Positions 16,908 to 27,020 of a DNA stretch of 64,000 nucleotides are shown here, piece by piece. The DNA lies in contig NZ_MIJF01000001.1 in the NCBI RefSeq assembly GCF_001730235.1, positions 62,001-126,000 on the forward strand, written 5' to 3'. Both the position numbers and the translations under genes were made by a program. The notes under the pieces were generated by a model. It saw only the letters and a list, made by a program, of their open reading frames with translations, was not told the DNA's origin and ran no database searches. How positions within the stretch are numbered: position 1 is the stretch's first letter; each line of letters opens with the position of its first letter. The DNA is from Vulcanibacillus modesticaldus (GTDB lineage: Bacteria > Bacillota > Bacilli > Tepidibacillales > Tepidibacillaceae).

Positions 16908-17903
16908 ATGACTGAAATACTCTCTCAAAGTGAAATAGATGCCTTATTAGAAGCTTTAACATCTGGAGAAATGAATGCTGAGGATTTGAAAAAAGATGAA
17001 GAGATTAAGAAAGTTAAAGTTTATGACTTTAAGCGAGCGTTAAGATTTTCTAAGGACCAAATTCGTAGCTTAACGAGAATTCATGAAAACTTTGCTCGGT
17101 TATTGACTACATACTTTTCAGCACAATTAAGAACATTTGTGCAAATTTCTGTTATTTCAGTTGATCAGTTGCCATATGAAGAATTTATACGATCTATTCC
17201 CAAAATGACTATATTAAATATCTTTTCTGCACCTCCTTTAGAGGGAAGGATGGTATTAGAGATTAATCCAAACGTAGCTTATACTATGATGGATAGGGTA
17301 CTAGGTGGACCGGGGATAGCACCTAACAAGATCAGTAATTTGACAGAAATTGAAATGAATATTATGGAAAAAATGTTTACCAATGCTTTAGATAATTTTA
17401 AAGAGGCATGGAAGAGTATTATTGATGTTTCGCCTAGATTAGAAGCTATGGAAATGAATCCTCAATTTATGCAAATCGTTTCTCCAAATGAAACAGTTGC
17501 TGTTATATCATTTAACACAAAGATCGGAGATACGACTGGAATGATTAATTTATGTATTCCTCACGTCGTGCTAGAACCCGTGATACCAAAATTAACAGCA
17601 CACCATTGGTTCTCTCAACAGAAAAAAGAGATTGGTTCTGAAGATTATCAATATCTTAAAAATCGTATTCAATCAGCTTCACTTCCTATCTCTGTACTGT
17701 TAGGAACATCAAATATTACTGTCTCCGAATTTCTTTCATTGTCAGTTGGAGATATAGTACAACTTGATAACAAGGTTGGAGAGCCTTTAGTAGCAATAGT
17801 AGGTAATGAACCTAAATATAAAGTTATTCCAGGATCAATAAAAGGAAAACTTGCTGTTCAGGTTACAGACTTTATTGAGGAAGGAGCTGAATTTTGTGAA
17901 TAA
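16908..17903 (+). CDS. fliM: Flagellar motor switch protein FliM
   Basis: A 331-residue C-ring protein. The N-terminal CheY-P binding peptide is seen in LSQSEIDALLEAL, then the CheC-like middle domain (about 45-230, with GGPG) and the C-terminal SpoA domain (about 250-325, PISVLLGTSNITVSEFLSLSVGDIVQLD). It carries the switch signal from CheY-P to FliG. GAGGTGA precedes the ATG; the 3' end overlaps fliY by 8 nt. Confidence 0.97.
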   Translation: MTEILSQSEIDALLEALTSGEMNAEDLKKDEEIKKVKVYDFKRALRFSKDQIRSLTRIHENFARLLTTYFSAQLRTFVQISVISVDQLPYEEFIRSIPKMTILNIFSAPPLEGRMVLEINPNVAYTMMDRVLGGPGIAPNKISNLTEIEMNIMEKMFTNALDNFKEAWKSIIDVSPRLEAMEMNPQFMQIVSPNETVAVISFNTKIGDTTGMINLCIPHVVLEPVIPKLTAHHWFSQQKKEIGSEDYQYLKNRIQSASLPISVLLGTSNITVSEFLSLSVGDIVQLDNKVGEPLVAIVGNEPKYKVIPGSIKGKLAVQVTDFIEEGAEFCE

Positions 17904-19059
17904 AGATATGCTTTCTCAGGATGAAATAGATGCCCTATTAAGACAAAATGATTTGAGCAAAGATGAAGAGGATGAGATAAATCTTGATCATTATTTATCT
18001 CCCTTTGAACAGGATGCATTGGGAGAAATTGGTAATATATCTTTTGGCAGTGCATCGACTGCCTTATCACAACTATTAGGTCAAAAAGTAGAAATAACTA
18101 CACCTGTAGTTTCTGCTATCTACACTAAGGACTTACCTGAAAAATTTCCAAATCCACATGTTGCAATACACGTAAATTATACCGAAGGATTTGAGGGAAC
18201 CAACCTCTTTGTCTTAAAATCTAAGGATGCTAAAATAATAGCTGATTTAATGCTTGGGGGAACTGGTAAGGATCTATTAGGTGATGAGTTATCAGAAATG
18301 GATGTTAGTGCTGTTCAAGAAGCGATGAACCAAATGATGGGTTCGGCAGCGACATCAATGTCTACGATTTTTAATACTGTAGTCAACATTTCTCCTCCAG
18401 GAGTAGATATTCTAGATATTGTTCAGGGTAAAGGTCAGGATGTAATTCCAGATGAAGAGGTAATTATTGTTGTTTCATTTAAAATGAAGATAGGTGACTT
18501 GGTTGATTCCAATTTGATGCAGTTGATAACTGTACCATTTGCTAAAAAAATGATTGAGAAGCTAATGGGTACATCAACAACTTCAGATGATTTGGATTCT
18601 GCTAATTATTCACCAGAAGAAAGTGAAATGGTACATAACACGCATTCGGCAAGCGCTATAAATACTAGGCCAGAACAATATCCAATACAAAATCACCAAC
18701 TTGATACCAATTCTTCAAATCAATTCAATACTCAAAAGGTAAATGTTCAACCGGCTCAGTTTTCGGAATTTGATGTTCAATCTAATGTGAAAAATCATGA
18801 TCCAAACTTAGGTCTATTGATGGACATTCCATTACAGATTACTGTTGAGCTAGGAAGAACTAAAAAACTTATTAAGGAAATATTAGAATTGTCCTCTGGT
18901 TCTATAATTGAGTTAGACAAACTAGCTGGTGAACCAGTAGATATATTCGCAAATAATAAGTTAATTGCTAAAGGTGAAGTAGTAGTTATTGATGAGAATT
19001 TTGGTGTTAGAATTACTGATATAATTAGTCAGATTGATAGAGTTCAAAAATTACAATAA
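17896..19059 (+). CDS. fliY: Flagellar motor switch phosphatase FliY
   Basis: A 387-residue C-ring protein combining a CheY-P-binding N-terminal peptide (MLSQDEIDALL), a CheC-like phosphatase domain and a C-terminal FliN/SpoA domain (about 310-380). Both phosphatase centres fit the pattern [D/S]x3Ex2N(x22)P: DALGEIGN... and SAVQEAMN..., so both look active. An Asn/Gln/Ser-rich linker (about 235-305) joins the domains. The GTG at 17896, 9 nt after AAGGAG, is preferred over a TTG at 17851 well inside fliM. Confidence 0.95.
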   Translation: MNKDMLSQDEIDALLRQNDLSKDEEDEINLDHYLSPFEQDALGEIGNISFGSASTALSQLLGQKVEITTPVVSAIYTKDLPEKFPNPHVAIHVNYTEGFEGTNLFVLKSKDAKIIADLMLGGTGKDLLGDELSEMDVSAVQEAMNQMMGSAATSMSTIFNTVVNISPPGVDILDIVQGKGQDVIPDEEVIIVVSFKMKIGDLVDSNLMQLITVPFAKKMIEKLMGTSTTSDDLDSANYSPEESEMVHNTHSASAINTRPEQYPIQNHQLDTNSSNQFNTQKVNVQPAQFSEFDVQSNVKNHDPNLGLLMDIPLQITVELGRTKKLIKEILELSSGSIIELDKLAGEPVDIFANNKLIAKGEVVVIDENFGVRITDIISQIDRVQKLQ

Positions 19060-19097
19060 ATTTATATAAAATATGATTTTTGAAAGGGGAATTTATC

Positions 19098-19460
19098 ATG
19101 GGAAAATCAATTTTAGTTGTAGATGACGCGGCATTTATGAGAATGATGATTAAGGAGATATTAACAAAAAATGGTTATGAAGTTGTTGGTGAAGCTGGAG
19201 ATGGAGCTGAAGCCATTGAAAAATATAAAGAGTTAAAACCTGATTTAGTAACAATGGATATTACAATGCCAGAAAAGGATGGTATTGAGGCATTAAAGGA
19301 AATTAAGCAGCTAGATCCAAATGCTAAAGTGATTATGTGTTCAGCTATGGGACAACAAGCGATGGTTATTGATGCTATAACTGCGGGAGCGAAGGATTTT
19401 ATTGTAAAACCTTTTCAAGCGGATCGGGTAATCGAGGCAATATCTAAGGCTTTAGGTTAA
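19098..19460 (+). CDS. cheY: Chemotaxis response regulator CheY
   Basis: A 120-residue single receiver domain. The acidic pair D9-D10, phospho-acceptor D54 (TMDITMP), the Ser in IMCSAM and the Lys in FIVKPF are all present. CheY-P binds FliM/FliY; in Bacillus this promotes counterclockwise rotation. The ATG at 19098 follows GAAAGGGGAA; an upstream in-frame start at 19080 has no site and lengthens the N-terminus beyond the family. Confidence 0.96.
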   Translation: MGKSILVVDDAAFMRMMIKEILTKNGYEVVGEAGDGAEAIEKYKELKPDLVTMDITMPEKDGIEALKEIKQLDPNAKVIMCSAMGQQAMVIDAITAGAKDFIVKPFQADRVIEAISKALG

Positions 19461-19473
19461 GGAAGTTTATAGT

Positions 19474-19932
19474 ATGTTGTATATTAGAGTTATTTTATCT
19501 TTAGTCTCAATTTTAATTCTAATCTATGTAATTACATGGGCCTTATCAAAAAAAAAGAAATTAAACCAAGTAGGTAATTTCACTCATTTAGGCGCAATTC
19601 CTCTTGGACCAAATAAAACAATTCAAGTAGTTGAAATCGGAAACAAAATTTATATATTGGGTGTGGGAGAAGATGTTAGACTAATTCAAATTATCGAGGA
19701 GAATGAGGATATTAAGGCAATTAAGAAAGTTGCTGATATCCAACCTAACCGAATCCCGTGGCTAAGGAATATTTCTATAAAGAAAAAAGGTTTAAATGAT
19801 GAAAATTATTTTGAAAGAGAATTGGCTGAAAAAATCGAACAGCTGAAAGTAAAACGAATCCAATCCGTTAACAAGTTGTTTGATCTAAAAGATGAAAAAC
19901 GAGGAATAAGTGATCAACATGAAGAGGTTTAA
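19474..19932 (+). CDS. fliO: Flagellar biosynthesis protein FliO (FliZ)
   Basis: A 152-residue protein with a transmembrane helix at about residues 3-24 and a cytoplasmic domain with the FliO pattern (LGAIPLGPNKTIQVVEIGNKIYILGVGEDVRLI). FliO assists assembly of the FliP-FliR export gate. The family is poorly conserved, but position between cheY and fliP is as in Bacillus fliZ. The 3' end overlaps fliP by 14 nt. Confidence 0.87.
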   Translation: MLYIRVILSLVSILILIYVITWALSKKKKLNQVGNFTHLGAIPLGPNKTIQVVEIGNKIYILGVGEDVRLIQIIEENEDIKAIKKVADIQPNRIPWLRNISIKKKGLNDENYFERELAEKIEQLKVKRIQSVNKLFDLKDEKRGISDQHEEV

Positions 19933-20674
19933 GGTTTTACTCATAATTGGACTATTAATCATTCTATCACCTAGTTTGGTGCATGCTGAAGAAAATCTAA
20001 TACTACCAGGTTTTAACTTTCAAGTTGATACTTCAGATAGTCCCGATGATGTATTTACAACTTTACAGATAGTAATATTACTTACTATATTATCTCTAGC
20101 GCCAGGTATTTTGATATTAATGACTAGTTTTACGAGAATCGTAATAGTACTGTCTTTTGTAAGAAACGCCTTAGCCACTCAACAAATGCCACCAAATCAG
20201 GTGATTATCGGATTAGCATTATTTTTAACTTTTTTTGTCATGGGACCAACATTTAGCGAAGTAAACCAAAATGCCCTACAACCCTATCTAGCTGGTGAAA
20301 TAACTCAGGAAACAGCTTTAGATGAAGCAGTAATGCCTTTTAAAAATTTTATGATTAAACAAACTCGGGAAAAAGATTTATTATTGTTTATGAATTATTC
20401 ACAGATTGATAAACCAAAAAATGTAAACGATCTTCCTTTGAATATTTTGGTACCAGCTTTTGCGATTAGTGAGCTAAAAACAGCATTTCAAATGGGATTT
20501 ATGATCTTCATACCTTTTTTAATCATAGACATGGTGGTTTCTAGTACTTTAATGGCAATGGGTATGGTGATGCTACCACCAGTAATGATATCATTGCCGT
20601 TTAAAATTTTACTTTTTATCATGGTAGATGGTTGGTATTTAGTAGTAAAATCTTTGCTAGAAAGTTTTCACTAG
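19919..20674 (+). CDS. fliP: Flagellar export gate protein FliP
   Basis: A 251-residue polytopic protein with an N-terminal cleavable-looking signal peptide (about 1-22, ending in VHA), which FliP typically has. Conserved family blocks: LAPGILILMTSFTRIVIVLSFVRNALATQQMPPNQVIIGLALFLTFFVM and the C-terminal helices around VMLPPVMISLPFKILLFIMVDGW. It forms the FliP5-FliQ4-FliR1 pore. ATG 19919 with GAGGAAT is chosen over GTG 19910. Confidence 0.96.
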   Translation: MKRFKVLLIIGLLIILSPSLVHAEENLILPGFNFQVDTSDSPDDVFTTLQIVILLTILSLAPGILILMTSFTRIVIVLSFVRNALATQQMPPNQVIIGLALFLTFFVMGPTFSEVNQNALQPYLAGEITQETALDEAVMPFKNFMIKQTREKDLLLFMNYSQIDKPKNVNDLPLNILVPAFAISELKTAFQMGFMIFIPFLIIDMVVSSTLMAMGMVMLPPVMISLPFKILLFIMVDGWYLVVKSLLESFH

Positions 20675-20685
20675 GAGAATAAATT

Positions 20686-20952
20686 ATGTCACAAAATTTC
20701 GTACTTAGTATATTAGAACAAGCAATTTACACGATTCTTATTGTTTCAGCTCCGATACTTGGATTAGGGCTGTTAGTAGGATTATTGGTAAGTATCTTTC
20801 AAGCAACGACCCAAATCCAAGAACAAACTCTAGCATTTATCCCTAAAATTATTGTTGTTTTATTAGCGATCATCATCTTTGGTCCCTGGATGCTCTCTTA
20901 TCTAATAGATTTTACCGAGTCAATTTTTAGTCAAATTAGTTCACTTAAATAG
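20686..20952 (+). CDS. fliQ: Flagellar export gate protein FliQ
   Basis: An 88-residue protein with two transmembrane helices (about 15-38 and 52-75) around the conserved LVGLLVSIFQATTQIQEQTLAFIPKI. It is a subunit of the flagellar type III export gate. Its start is 11 nt after fliP with a TAGGAG site. Confidence 0.96.
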   Translation: MSQNFVLSILEQAIYTILIVSAPILGLGLLVGLLVSIFQATTQIQEQTLAFIPKIIVVLLAIIIFGPWMLSYLIDFTESIFSQISSLK

Positions 20953-20964
20953 CTGGTGAAGCTC

Positions 20965-21750
20965 ATGATAGATATTACGAATGTTTTCATCTTCTTTTTA
21001 ATACTAACACGAATAACTTCTTTTTTTGTGAGTGTACCAATCTTTTCAGCAAAAGGAGTTCCAGCTCAATATAAAATAGGATTAAGTTTTTTTATGGCAT
21101 TGCTGCTATTTCCTAGCATCAACCAAAATTTCATTTCTGATTTCTCATATCAAGATGGGATATATATATATTATCTCATTCAAGAGACGTTGATGGGGAT
21201 AGCATTAGGGTGGATAGTTCAGCTAATATTTTCTAGTATTCAAATAGCTGGTATTTTTATCGACTTACAGAATGGATTTGGATTAGCTAATATTATTGAT
21301 CCACAAACTGGTATCCAGAGTCCTTTATCAGGTAATTTTATGTATACATTCGCTATTTTACTCTTTTTGTCGATTGATGGGCACCACAATCTTATAGACG
21401 GGATATTGTCTAGTTATAAAATAATCCCATTATCTAGGGAATGGATAGGGCAATTGAACAACCAATCGACGATAGATTTTATACTGTATCTCTTTTCAGA
21501 GATGTTTGTAATTGCCTTTAAAATCGCTTCTCCAATTGTCGTATCATTACTGTTAGCTGATATCGCGTTAGGAATAATAGCTAGGACAGTTCCACAGTTA
21601 AACGTATTTGTTGTGGGATTACCAATGAAGATTTTGATCTATTTTATTTTAATGTTATTGGTCGCTCCAGGCTTTATTTACATGTTCAAGGAAGTTTTCA
21701 AACAGATGATTATTGCAATGAAACAATTTATGGACTTAATGGGGTATTAA
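20965..21750 (+). CDS. fliR: Flagellar export gate protein FliR
   Basis: A 261-residue, six-helix membrane protein. The N-terminus (VFIFFLILTRITSFFVSVPIFS...VPAQYKIGLSFFMALLLFP) and the block GIFIDLQNGFGLANIIDPQTG are family signatures; FliR closes the FliP/Q pore. ATG 20965, 5 nt after GGTGA, is preferred to GTG 20956, which overlaps that site. flhB begins immediately after its stop. Confidence 0.95.
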   Translation: MIDITNVFIFFLILTRITSFFVSVPIFSAKGVPAQYKIGLSFFMALLLFPSINQNFISDFSYQDGIYIYYLIQETLMGIALGWIVQLIFSSIQIAGIFIDLQNGFGLANIIDPQTGIQSPLSGNFMYTFAILLFLSIDGHHNLIDGILSSYKIIPLSREWIGQLNNQSTIDFILYLFSEMFVIAFKIASPIVVSLLLADIALGIIARTVPQLNVFVVGLPMKILIYFILMLLVAPGFIYMFKEVFKQMIIAMKQFMDLMGY

Positions 21751-21751
21751 G

Positions 21752-22843
21752 ATGGCAGTATTACGGATGAATCTGCAATATTTTGCAGGTGAGAAAACAG
21801 AGAAGGCTACTCCTAGGAAAAGACAAGAATCTAGGAAAAAAGGTCAAGTTGCCAAAACTAATGAACTACCATCTGCAATTATCTTTTTGCTTATATTTAT
21901 TATGTTCTTTCTATTAGGTCCATATCTAGCAAAAAATATTATAAATCTTTACTATAAAGTATTTGACCAATATCTCATATGGGAAGTAACCCCTTCTAAT
22001 ATTAGGATACTATTTTTAGAATTTATTGCAGACTTAGTATGGATCATATTACCGATCTTTATTGTGGCGTTTATCGGTGGATTATTAGGTAATTTGGTTC
22101 AAATTGGCTTTTTATTTACCAGTGAGCCTCTTAAAATAAAATTTGAAAGATTAAATCCGATTGAAGGTGCAAAACGCATCTTCTCTTTGAAGAGTTTAGT
22201 TGAAATGACTAAATCAATATTAAAGATAATATTTGTTGGTTACATAGCTTACTCAGTTTTATTAGATGAAAAAGATAATCTACTGTCGTTATACTATTAT
22301 GATTTAACTGAAATCATTGTGTTTATTGGAAATTTACTGATAGAACTTGGTTTAAAAACTTCCCTTCTTTTGATTGTATTATCTTTATTTGATTATCTAT
22401 ACAAAAAATATGAATATGAGAAGAATATTAGGATGTCAAAGCAGGATATAAAGGATGAATATAAGAAAACAGAAGGGGATCCGTTAATCAAGGGTAAAAT
22501 TAAAGAAAAGCAAAGACAAATGGCGATGAGTAGAATGATGCAGGCGGTCCCTGAAGCTGATGTTATTATTACCAACCCAACTCATTTTGCTATTGCCATT
22601 TCCTATAAGCCAGAAGAGATGGAGGCTCCAATGGTTTTGGCTAAAGGGATGGATTATATAGCATTAAAAATAAAAGAATTAGCAAAAGAACATCAAATCG
22701 CTACCGTTGAAAATAAGTGGTTAGCTAGAACTCTGTACCATCAAGTAGAAATAGGAGAATCAGTCCCTGAGGAATTATATCATGCTGTAGCGGAAGTATT
22801 GGCATATGTTTATCGAGTCAAAGGGTTAAAAAAACAATCATGA
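21752..22843 (+). CDS. flhB: Flagellar export switch protein FlhB
   Basis: A 363-residue export-apparatus protein. The N-terminus has LQYFAGEKTEKATPRKRQESRKKGQV, four transmembrane helices follow (about 30-215), and the cytoplasmic domain contains the self-cleavage site NPTH (in VIITNPTHFAIAIS). Cleavage there lets FliK switch export from hook to filament proteins. The start is 1 nt after the fliR stop with little Shine-Dalgarno, suggesting coupling. Confidence 0.96.
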   Translation: MAVLRMNLQYFAGEKTEKATPRKRQESRKKGQVAKTNELPSAIIFLLIFIMFFLLGPYLAKNIINLYYKVFDQYLIWEVTPSNIRILFLEFIADLVWIILPIFIVAFIGGLLGNLVQIGFLFTSEPLKIKFERLNPIEGAKRIFSLKSLVEMTKSILKIIFVGYIAYSVLLDEKDNLLSLYYYDLTEIIVFIGNLLIELGLKTSLLLIVLSLFDYLYKKYEYEKNIRMSKQDIKDEYKKTEGDPLIKGKIKEKQRQMAMSRMMQAVPEADVIITNPTHFAIAISYKPEEMEAPMVLAKGMDYIALKIKELAKEHQIATVENKWLARTLYHQVEIGESVPEELYHAVAEVLAYVYRVKGLKKQS

Positions 22844-22862
22844 GATCTGAGGGTGAAATCAG

Positions 22863-24905
22863 GTGAATGTTAATTTATTAAAACAATTTGTAGTTCCAGT
22901 ATTTGTCGTACTAATCGTAGTAATGATGGTGCTTCCTTTATCTCCAGGATTATTAAGTTTTTTACTAATAATCAATATATCTTTAGCTTTAACAATATTG
23001 TTAGTAGCAATGGTTATCAATGAATCTTTACAATTTTCTGTTTTTCCATCACTATTATTATTAACGACTTTGTTTCGACTCTCCCTGAATGTCTCAACCA
23101 CTAGATCAATTCTTACTAATGCAAATGCAGGTGATGTTATTGAGACATTTGGAGAATTTGTTGTTGGTGGAGATCCTGTTGTGGGTTTTATCGTTTTTAT
23201 CATTCTAGTAGTAATTAACTTTGTTGTAATTACTAAGGGTTCTGAGCGTGTTGCTGAGGTAGCCGCTCGTTTTACATTAGATGCGATGCCTGGTAAACAG
23301 ATGAGTATCGATGCAGATTTAAATGCAGGAATGATAAACGAACAAGAAGCTAGGGAAAGAAGACGTAATATCGAAAGGGAAGCGGACTTTTATGGAGCTA
23401 TGGATGGTGCTAGTAAGTTTGTAAAGGGAGATGCAATTGCGGGAATTGTTATCTTGCTTATTAATGTTATTGGCGGACTTATTATTGGTGTTACCAAGTT
23501 TGACTACTCGATAAGCGAATCTGCCTCTATATTTACGATTCTATCGGTAGGGGATGGACTGGTAAGTCAGATTCCGGCACTATTGATATCTACTGCTACG
23601 GCAATAATTGTAACCCGTGCTGCTTCTGATGGTAGTTTGAGTGAAGATGTCACTAAGCAGATGTTTTCTTTTCCGAAGTTACTTTATATTGTCGCAGGCA
23701 CAATCGCTATCCTTGGACTATTCACTCCAATCAAGCCAATTACTACAATGCCAATAGCTGCTGTACTATTTTTTGGTGGTTACAAGATACAACAAACTCA
23801 GGTTCAAGAGCAGGTTATTGCTGAACAGATGGAAGAGGAGCAGGAATTAGAACATGTTAGAAGTCCCGAAAATGTTACACAATTATTACAGGTTGATCCA
23901 ATAGAATTTGAGTTTGGTTATGGATTAATTCCCTTAGCCGATGCCAATAGGGGTGGAGACTTATTAGACCGTGTTATCATGATAAGAAAACAGATAGCAC
24001 TTGAGCTAGGTTTAATGGTTCCTGTTATCAGAATTCGTGATAATATTCAATTAACCCCTAATCAATATATAATTAAGATCAAGGGAAATAAGGTAGCTGA
24101 AGGCGAAATTTTCTTAGATCACTATTTAGCTATGAACTCTGGGGTAGAAGATGAGTCAATAACAGGGATTGAAACGGTTGAACCAGCTTTTGGATTACCT
24201 GCACTCTGGGTCAATGAAGAAAATAAAGAAAAAGCGGAGATGTCTGGATACACTGTTGTTGATGCACCGTCAGTGGTTGCTACCCATCTAACAGAAGTTA
24301 TTAAAAGGCATTCCTTTGAGTTACTAGGACGTCAAGAGGTAAAGACTTTGATAGACAATCTCAAAGAGACGCAACCTGCACTAATAGAAGAATTAACTCC
24401 AAACTTATTGTCTTTAGGTGAAATTCAAAAAGTGTTAGCTAATCTTTTGAAGGAAAAAGTCTCAATTCGTAATTTAGTTACAATATTTGAAACACTAGCA
24501 GATAATGCTATTTATACAAAAGATCCTGCTGTTTTAACTGAATATGTAAGACAAGCACTATCTAGGCAGTTAACACAACAATATACTGAACCTAACCAAC
24601 CATTGAAAGTAATTACGATCGGACCATCTTTTGAGAAGAAAATAGCTGAAAGTGTTCAACATTCTGAGCAGGGAAGTTATTTAAGTATGGATCCTAATAC
24701 AACTCAAATTATTTATCGTAATTTGAGTGATGAGGTTAATCGATTATCGCAGATGGGGTTACAGCCGATCATTTTGACATCTCCCGTTACAAGGATGTAC
24801 TTAAGACAGTTAATTGAAAAATCCATGCCTGATGTGCCAGTATTGTCTTTTAATGAATTAGAACCATATGTGGAAGTACAGAGTGTAGGAGTGGTGAACA
24901 TATAA
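22863..24905 (+). CDS. flhA: Flagellar export protein FlhA
   Basis: A 680-residue export-gate protein: about eight N-terminal transmembrane helices (1-310) including the FHIPEP-type block RFTLDAMPGKQMSIDADLNAGMI, then the cytoplasmic ring domain (about 330-680) that docks chaperone-substrate complexes. The start is a GTG, 7 nt after GAGGGTGA. The stop TAA shares its last A with the flhF ATG. Confidence 0.96.
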   Translation: MNVNLLKQFVVPVFVVLIVVMMVLPLSPGLLSFLLIINISLALTILLVAMVINESLQFSVFPSLLLLTTLFRLSLNVSTTRSILTNANAGDVIETFGEFVVGGDPVVGFIVFIILVVINFVVITKGSERVAEVAARFTLDAMPGKQMSIDADLNAGMINEQEARERRRNIEREADFYGAMDGASKFVKGDAIAGIVILLINVIGGLIIGVTKFDYSISESASIFTILSVGDGLVSQIPALLISTATAIIVTRAASDGSLSEDVTKQMFSFPKLLYIVAGTIAILGLFTPIKPITTMPIAAVLFFGGYKIQQTQVQEQVIAEQMEEEQELEHVRSPENVTQLLQVDPIEFEFGYGLIPLADANRGGDLLDRVIMIRKQIALELGLMVPVIRIRDNIQLTPNQYIIKIKGNKVAEGEIFLDHYLAMNSGVEDESITGIETVEPAFGLPALWVNEENKEKAEMSGYTVVDAPSVVATHLTEVIKRHSFELLGRQEVKTLIDNLKETQPALIEELTPNLLSLGEIQKVLANLLKEKVSIRNLVTIFETLADNAIYTKDPAVLTEYVRQALSRQLTQQYTEPNQPLKVITIGPSFEKKIAESVQHSEQGSYLSMDPNTTQIIYRNLSDEVNRLSQMGLQPIILTSPVTRMYLRQLIEKSMPDVPVLSFNELEPYVEVQSVGVVNI

Positions 24906-26134
24906 TGAAGGTAAAAAAGTACGTAGTTGATTCTCTGCCAAATGCAGTTGCTCAAATAAAAAAGGATTTGGGAAATGATGCAGTCATTTTACAAACCAAA
25001 AAGATTAAAGTTGGTGGTATTCTTGGCTTATTTGGTAAGAAAAAAATTGAAGTGATTGCTGCCACAGATTCAAATGTGTCTAAGCCTATTAATTCTGCTA
25101 AACAGCTCACTCAGTATAGACAAGAATTTCAACCTAATCAAGGGTCAAATTCTAATCCGGAATTAAACAATAAATCTGATTTAAATATCATTAGTAAATC
25201 TACTCCAAATCCACAAACATTTAATTATGGTTCTAATAGTAAGATGGGAAAAGAAGACAATGTTGCAACGATAAAAGAAGAAGTCAGTGAATTAAAAAAT
25301 TTAATGATAAAGATGATGATTAACAATCAAGATAGTGATAATAATTCTTTTTCTTTTAGTAAGGAATATAGGTCAGTATATAAACGTCTAATTAGTCAAG
25401 GGGTAGACGAGAATATTGCTATAAACATCATCGAACAAGTGATTTCAAACTCCAATGGTAGAATTGATGAAATTGATGTTATAAACGGCTTAAAACAAGA
25501 GATCACCAAGCGTTTCATGGTAAGTGCAACCGATAGAGAGATTGGCCATAATACTAAAGTTGTCAGTTTTGTTGGACCTACGGGTGTTGGTAAAACAACT
25601 ACAATTGCCAAATTGGCTGCTGAGAGTGTTTTGAAGCACAAAAAAAGGATTGCGTTTATAACAGCAGATACTTATCGTATTGGTGCAATTGACCAATTAA
25701 GAATATATGCAGAAATCTTAAATGCTCCAGTAGAAGTTGTTAATTCTCCTCAAGATACAGAAAGGGCTATTGAAAGACTTCAAAATTATGATCTTATTTT
25801 TTTAGATACTGCTGGTAGGAATTACAATAATGAAATGTTTATTTCTGAACTGAATAATATTTTGACTTGTTCAGTGGCTAGTGAAACTTTTCTTGTTTTG
25901 AGTTTAACCCACAAATATGGGGATATGTTATCAATATTAGAAAAGTTTAAAAGAGTAGACATCGATAAATTAGTTTTTACCAAGTTTGACGAAACATCAA
26001 CTTATGGGTCGATATTAAATATAATCTCAAAGTTTCCATATAAACTTTCATATATAACTTATGGACAAAATGTTCCTGATGATATTGAAATATTTAATAT
26101 CGAAAAAGTAACCAGTGCTATTTTAGGGGGGTAA
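24905..26134 (+). CDS. flhF: Flagellar placement GTPase FlhF
   Basis: A 409-residue SRP-type GTPase. After the variable basic N-terminal region (Asn/Ser-rich about 60-115) come the N domain and the G domain, with P-loop [15 protein letters not shown], then TADTYRIGAIDQLRIYAEI, DTAGRN and the guanine-specificity loop TKFDE. FlhF sets flagellar number and position together with FlhG. The ATG overlaps flhA by one base. Confidence 0.95.
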   Translation: MKVKKYVVDSLPNAVAQIKKDLGNDAVILQTKKIKVGGILGLFGKKKIEVIAATDSNVSKPINSAKQLTQYRQEFQPNQGSNSNPELNNKSDLNIISKSTPNPQTFNYGSNSKMGKEDNVATIKEEVSELKNLMIKMMINNQDSDNNSFSFSKEYRSVYKRLISQGVDENIAINIIEQVISNSNGRIDEIDVINGLKQEITKRFMVSATDREIGHNTKVVSFVGPTGVGKTTTIAKLAAESVLKHKKRIAFITADTYRIGAIDQLRIYAEILNAPVEVVNSPQDTERAIERLQNYDLIFLDTAGRNYNNEMFISELNNILTCSVASETFLVLSLTHKYGDMLSILEKFKRVDIDKLVFTKFDETSTYGSILNIISKFPYKLSYITYGQNVPDDIEIFNIEKVTSAILGG

Positions 26135-26142
26135 TTTATTGT

Positions 26143-27009
26143 ATGAAATTTGACCAAGCATCAGATTTAAGAAAGAAAATAGCATTAACACATCAGGAAA
26201 AATCCCCCACAAAGATTATAACCATTACTAGTGGTAAGGGCGGAGTAGGAAAATCTAATTTTACCTTAAATTTTGCCTTTGCTTTATTGGAAAAGGGTCA
26301 CAGAGTAATGATTTTAGATGCAGATATTGGTTTTGCTAATATCGATGTATTATTAGGTATAGCACCCAAGTATACGTTACTAGATATGTTGAATAATCAC
26401 TTAGAAATATCAGAAATAATTGAAAAAGGTCCAAATGGATTAGAATTTATTTCAGGGGGTTCTGACTTAAATAATATTTTTAACATTACAAAGAATAAAC
26501 TTCCTTATCTGTTTAATCAACTTTCACTTTTAAATGGTAAAATTGACTATTTACTTATTGATACTGGCGCAGGAATAAATGAAGGATCAAAAAAAATTAT
26601 CCTTTCGTCCGATGATATATTCCTAGTTACAACTACAGAACCTACATCAATAACGGATTCGTATGCAATGATAAAATGGATGATTTCTGAAAAAAAAGAT
26701 ATTAAAATTAATTTAATCATTAATCAGATTGCCAATGAGAGAGAAGGAAACAGTACAGCCAATAGAATAAAAAAAGTAACTGAAAGGTTCCTAGATTATA
26801 GTGTTAATATTTTAGGTTTTATACATAGCGATGATACAGTATCAAAAGCTGTAAAAAAACAAGAGCCATTTTATCTATCTTATCCGAACTCTAGAGTTTC
26901 TAAAAATATAAGAACACTGGTAGATAAATATACTACTTCAAAAGATGGTCAATATTCGACTGGTATTACCGCCTTTCTAGAAAAAATGACTCTTTGGCTT
27001 CTAAGATAG
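26143..27009 (+). CDS. flhG: MinD-like flagellar number regulator FlhG (YlxH)
   Basis: A 288-residue ParA/MinD ATPase. The deviant Walker A is SGKGGVGKSNFTLNFA; ILDADIGFANIDVLLG is the switch region. The C-terminus ends in a short amphipathic segment (AFLEKMTLWLLR), as in membrane-binding MinD relatives. FlhG stimulates FlhF GTPase and interacts with C-ring proteins in Bacillus. It follows flhF by 8 nt. Confidence 0.94.
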   Translation: MKFDQASDLRKKIALTHQEKSPTKIITITSGKGGVGKSNFTLNFAFALLEKGHRVMILDADIGFANIDVLLGIAPKYTLLDMLNNHLEISEIIEKGPNGLEFISGGSDLNNIFNITKNKLPYLFNQLSLLNGKIDYLLIDTGAGINEGSKKIILSSDDIFLVTTTEPTSITDSYAMIKWMISEKKDIKINLIINQIANEREGNSTANRIKKVTERFLDYSVNILGFIHSDDTVSKAVKKQEPFYLSYPNSRVSKNIRTLVDKYTTSKDGQYSTGITAFLEKMTLWLLR

Positions 27010-27020
27010 AGGGTGAGGAC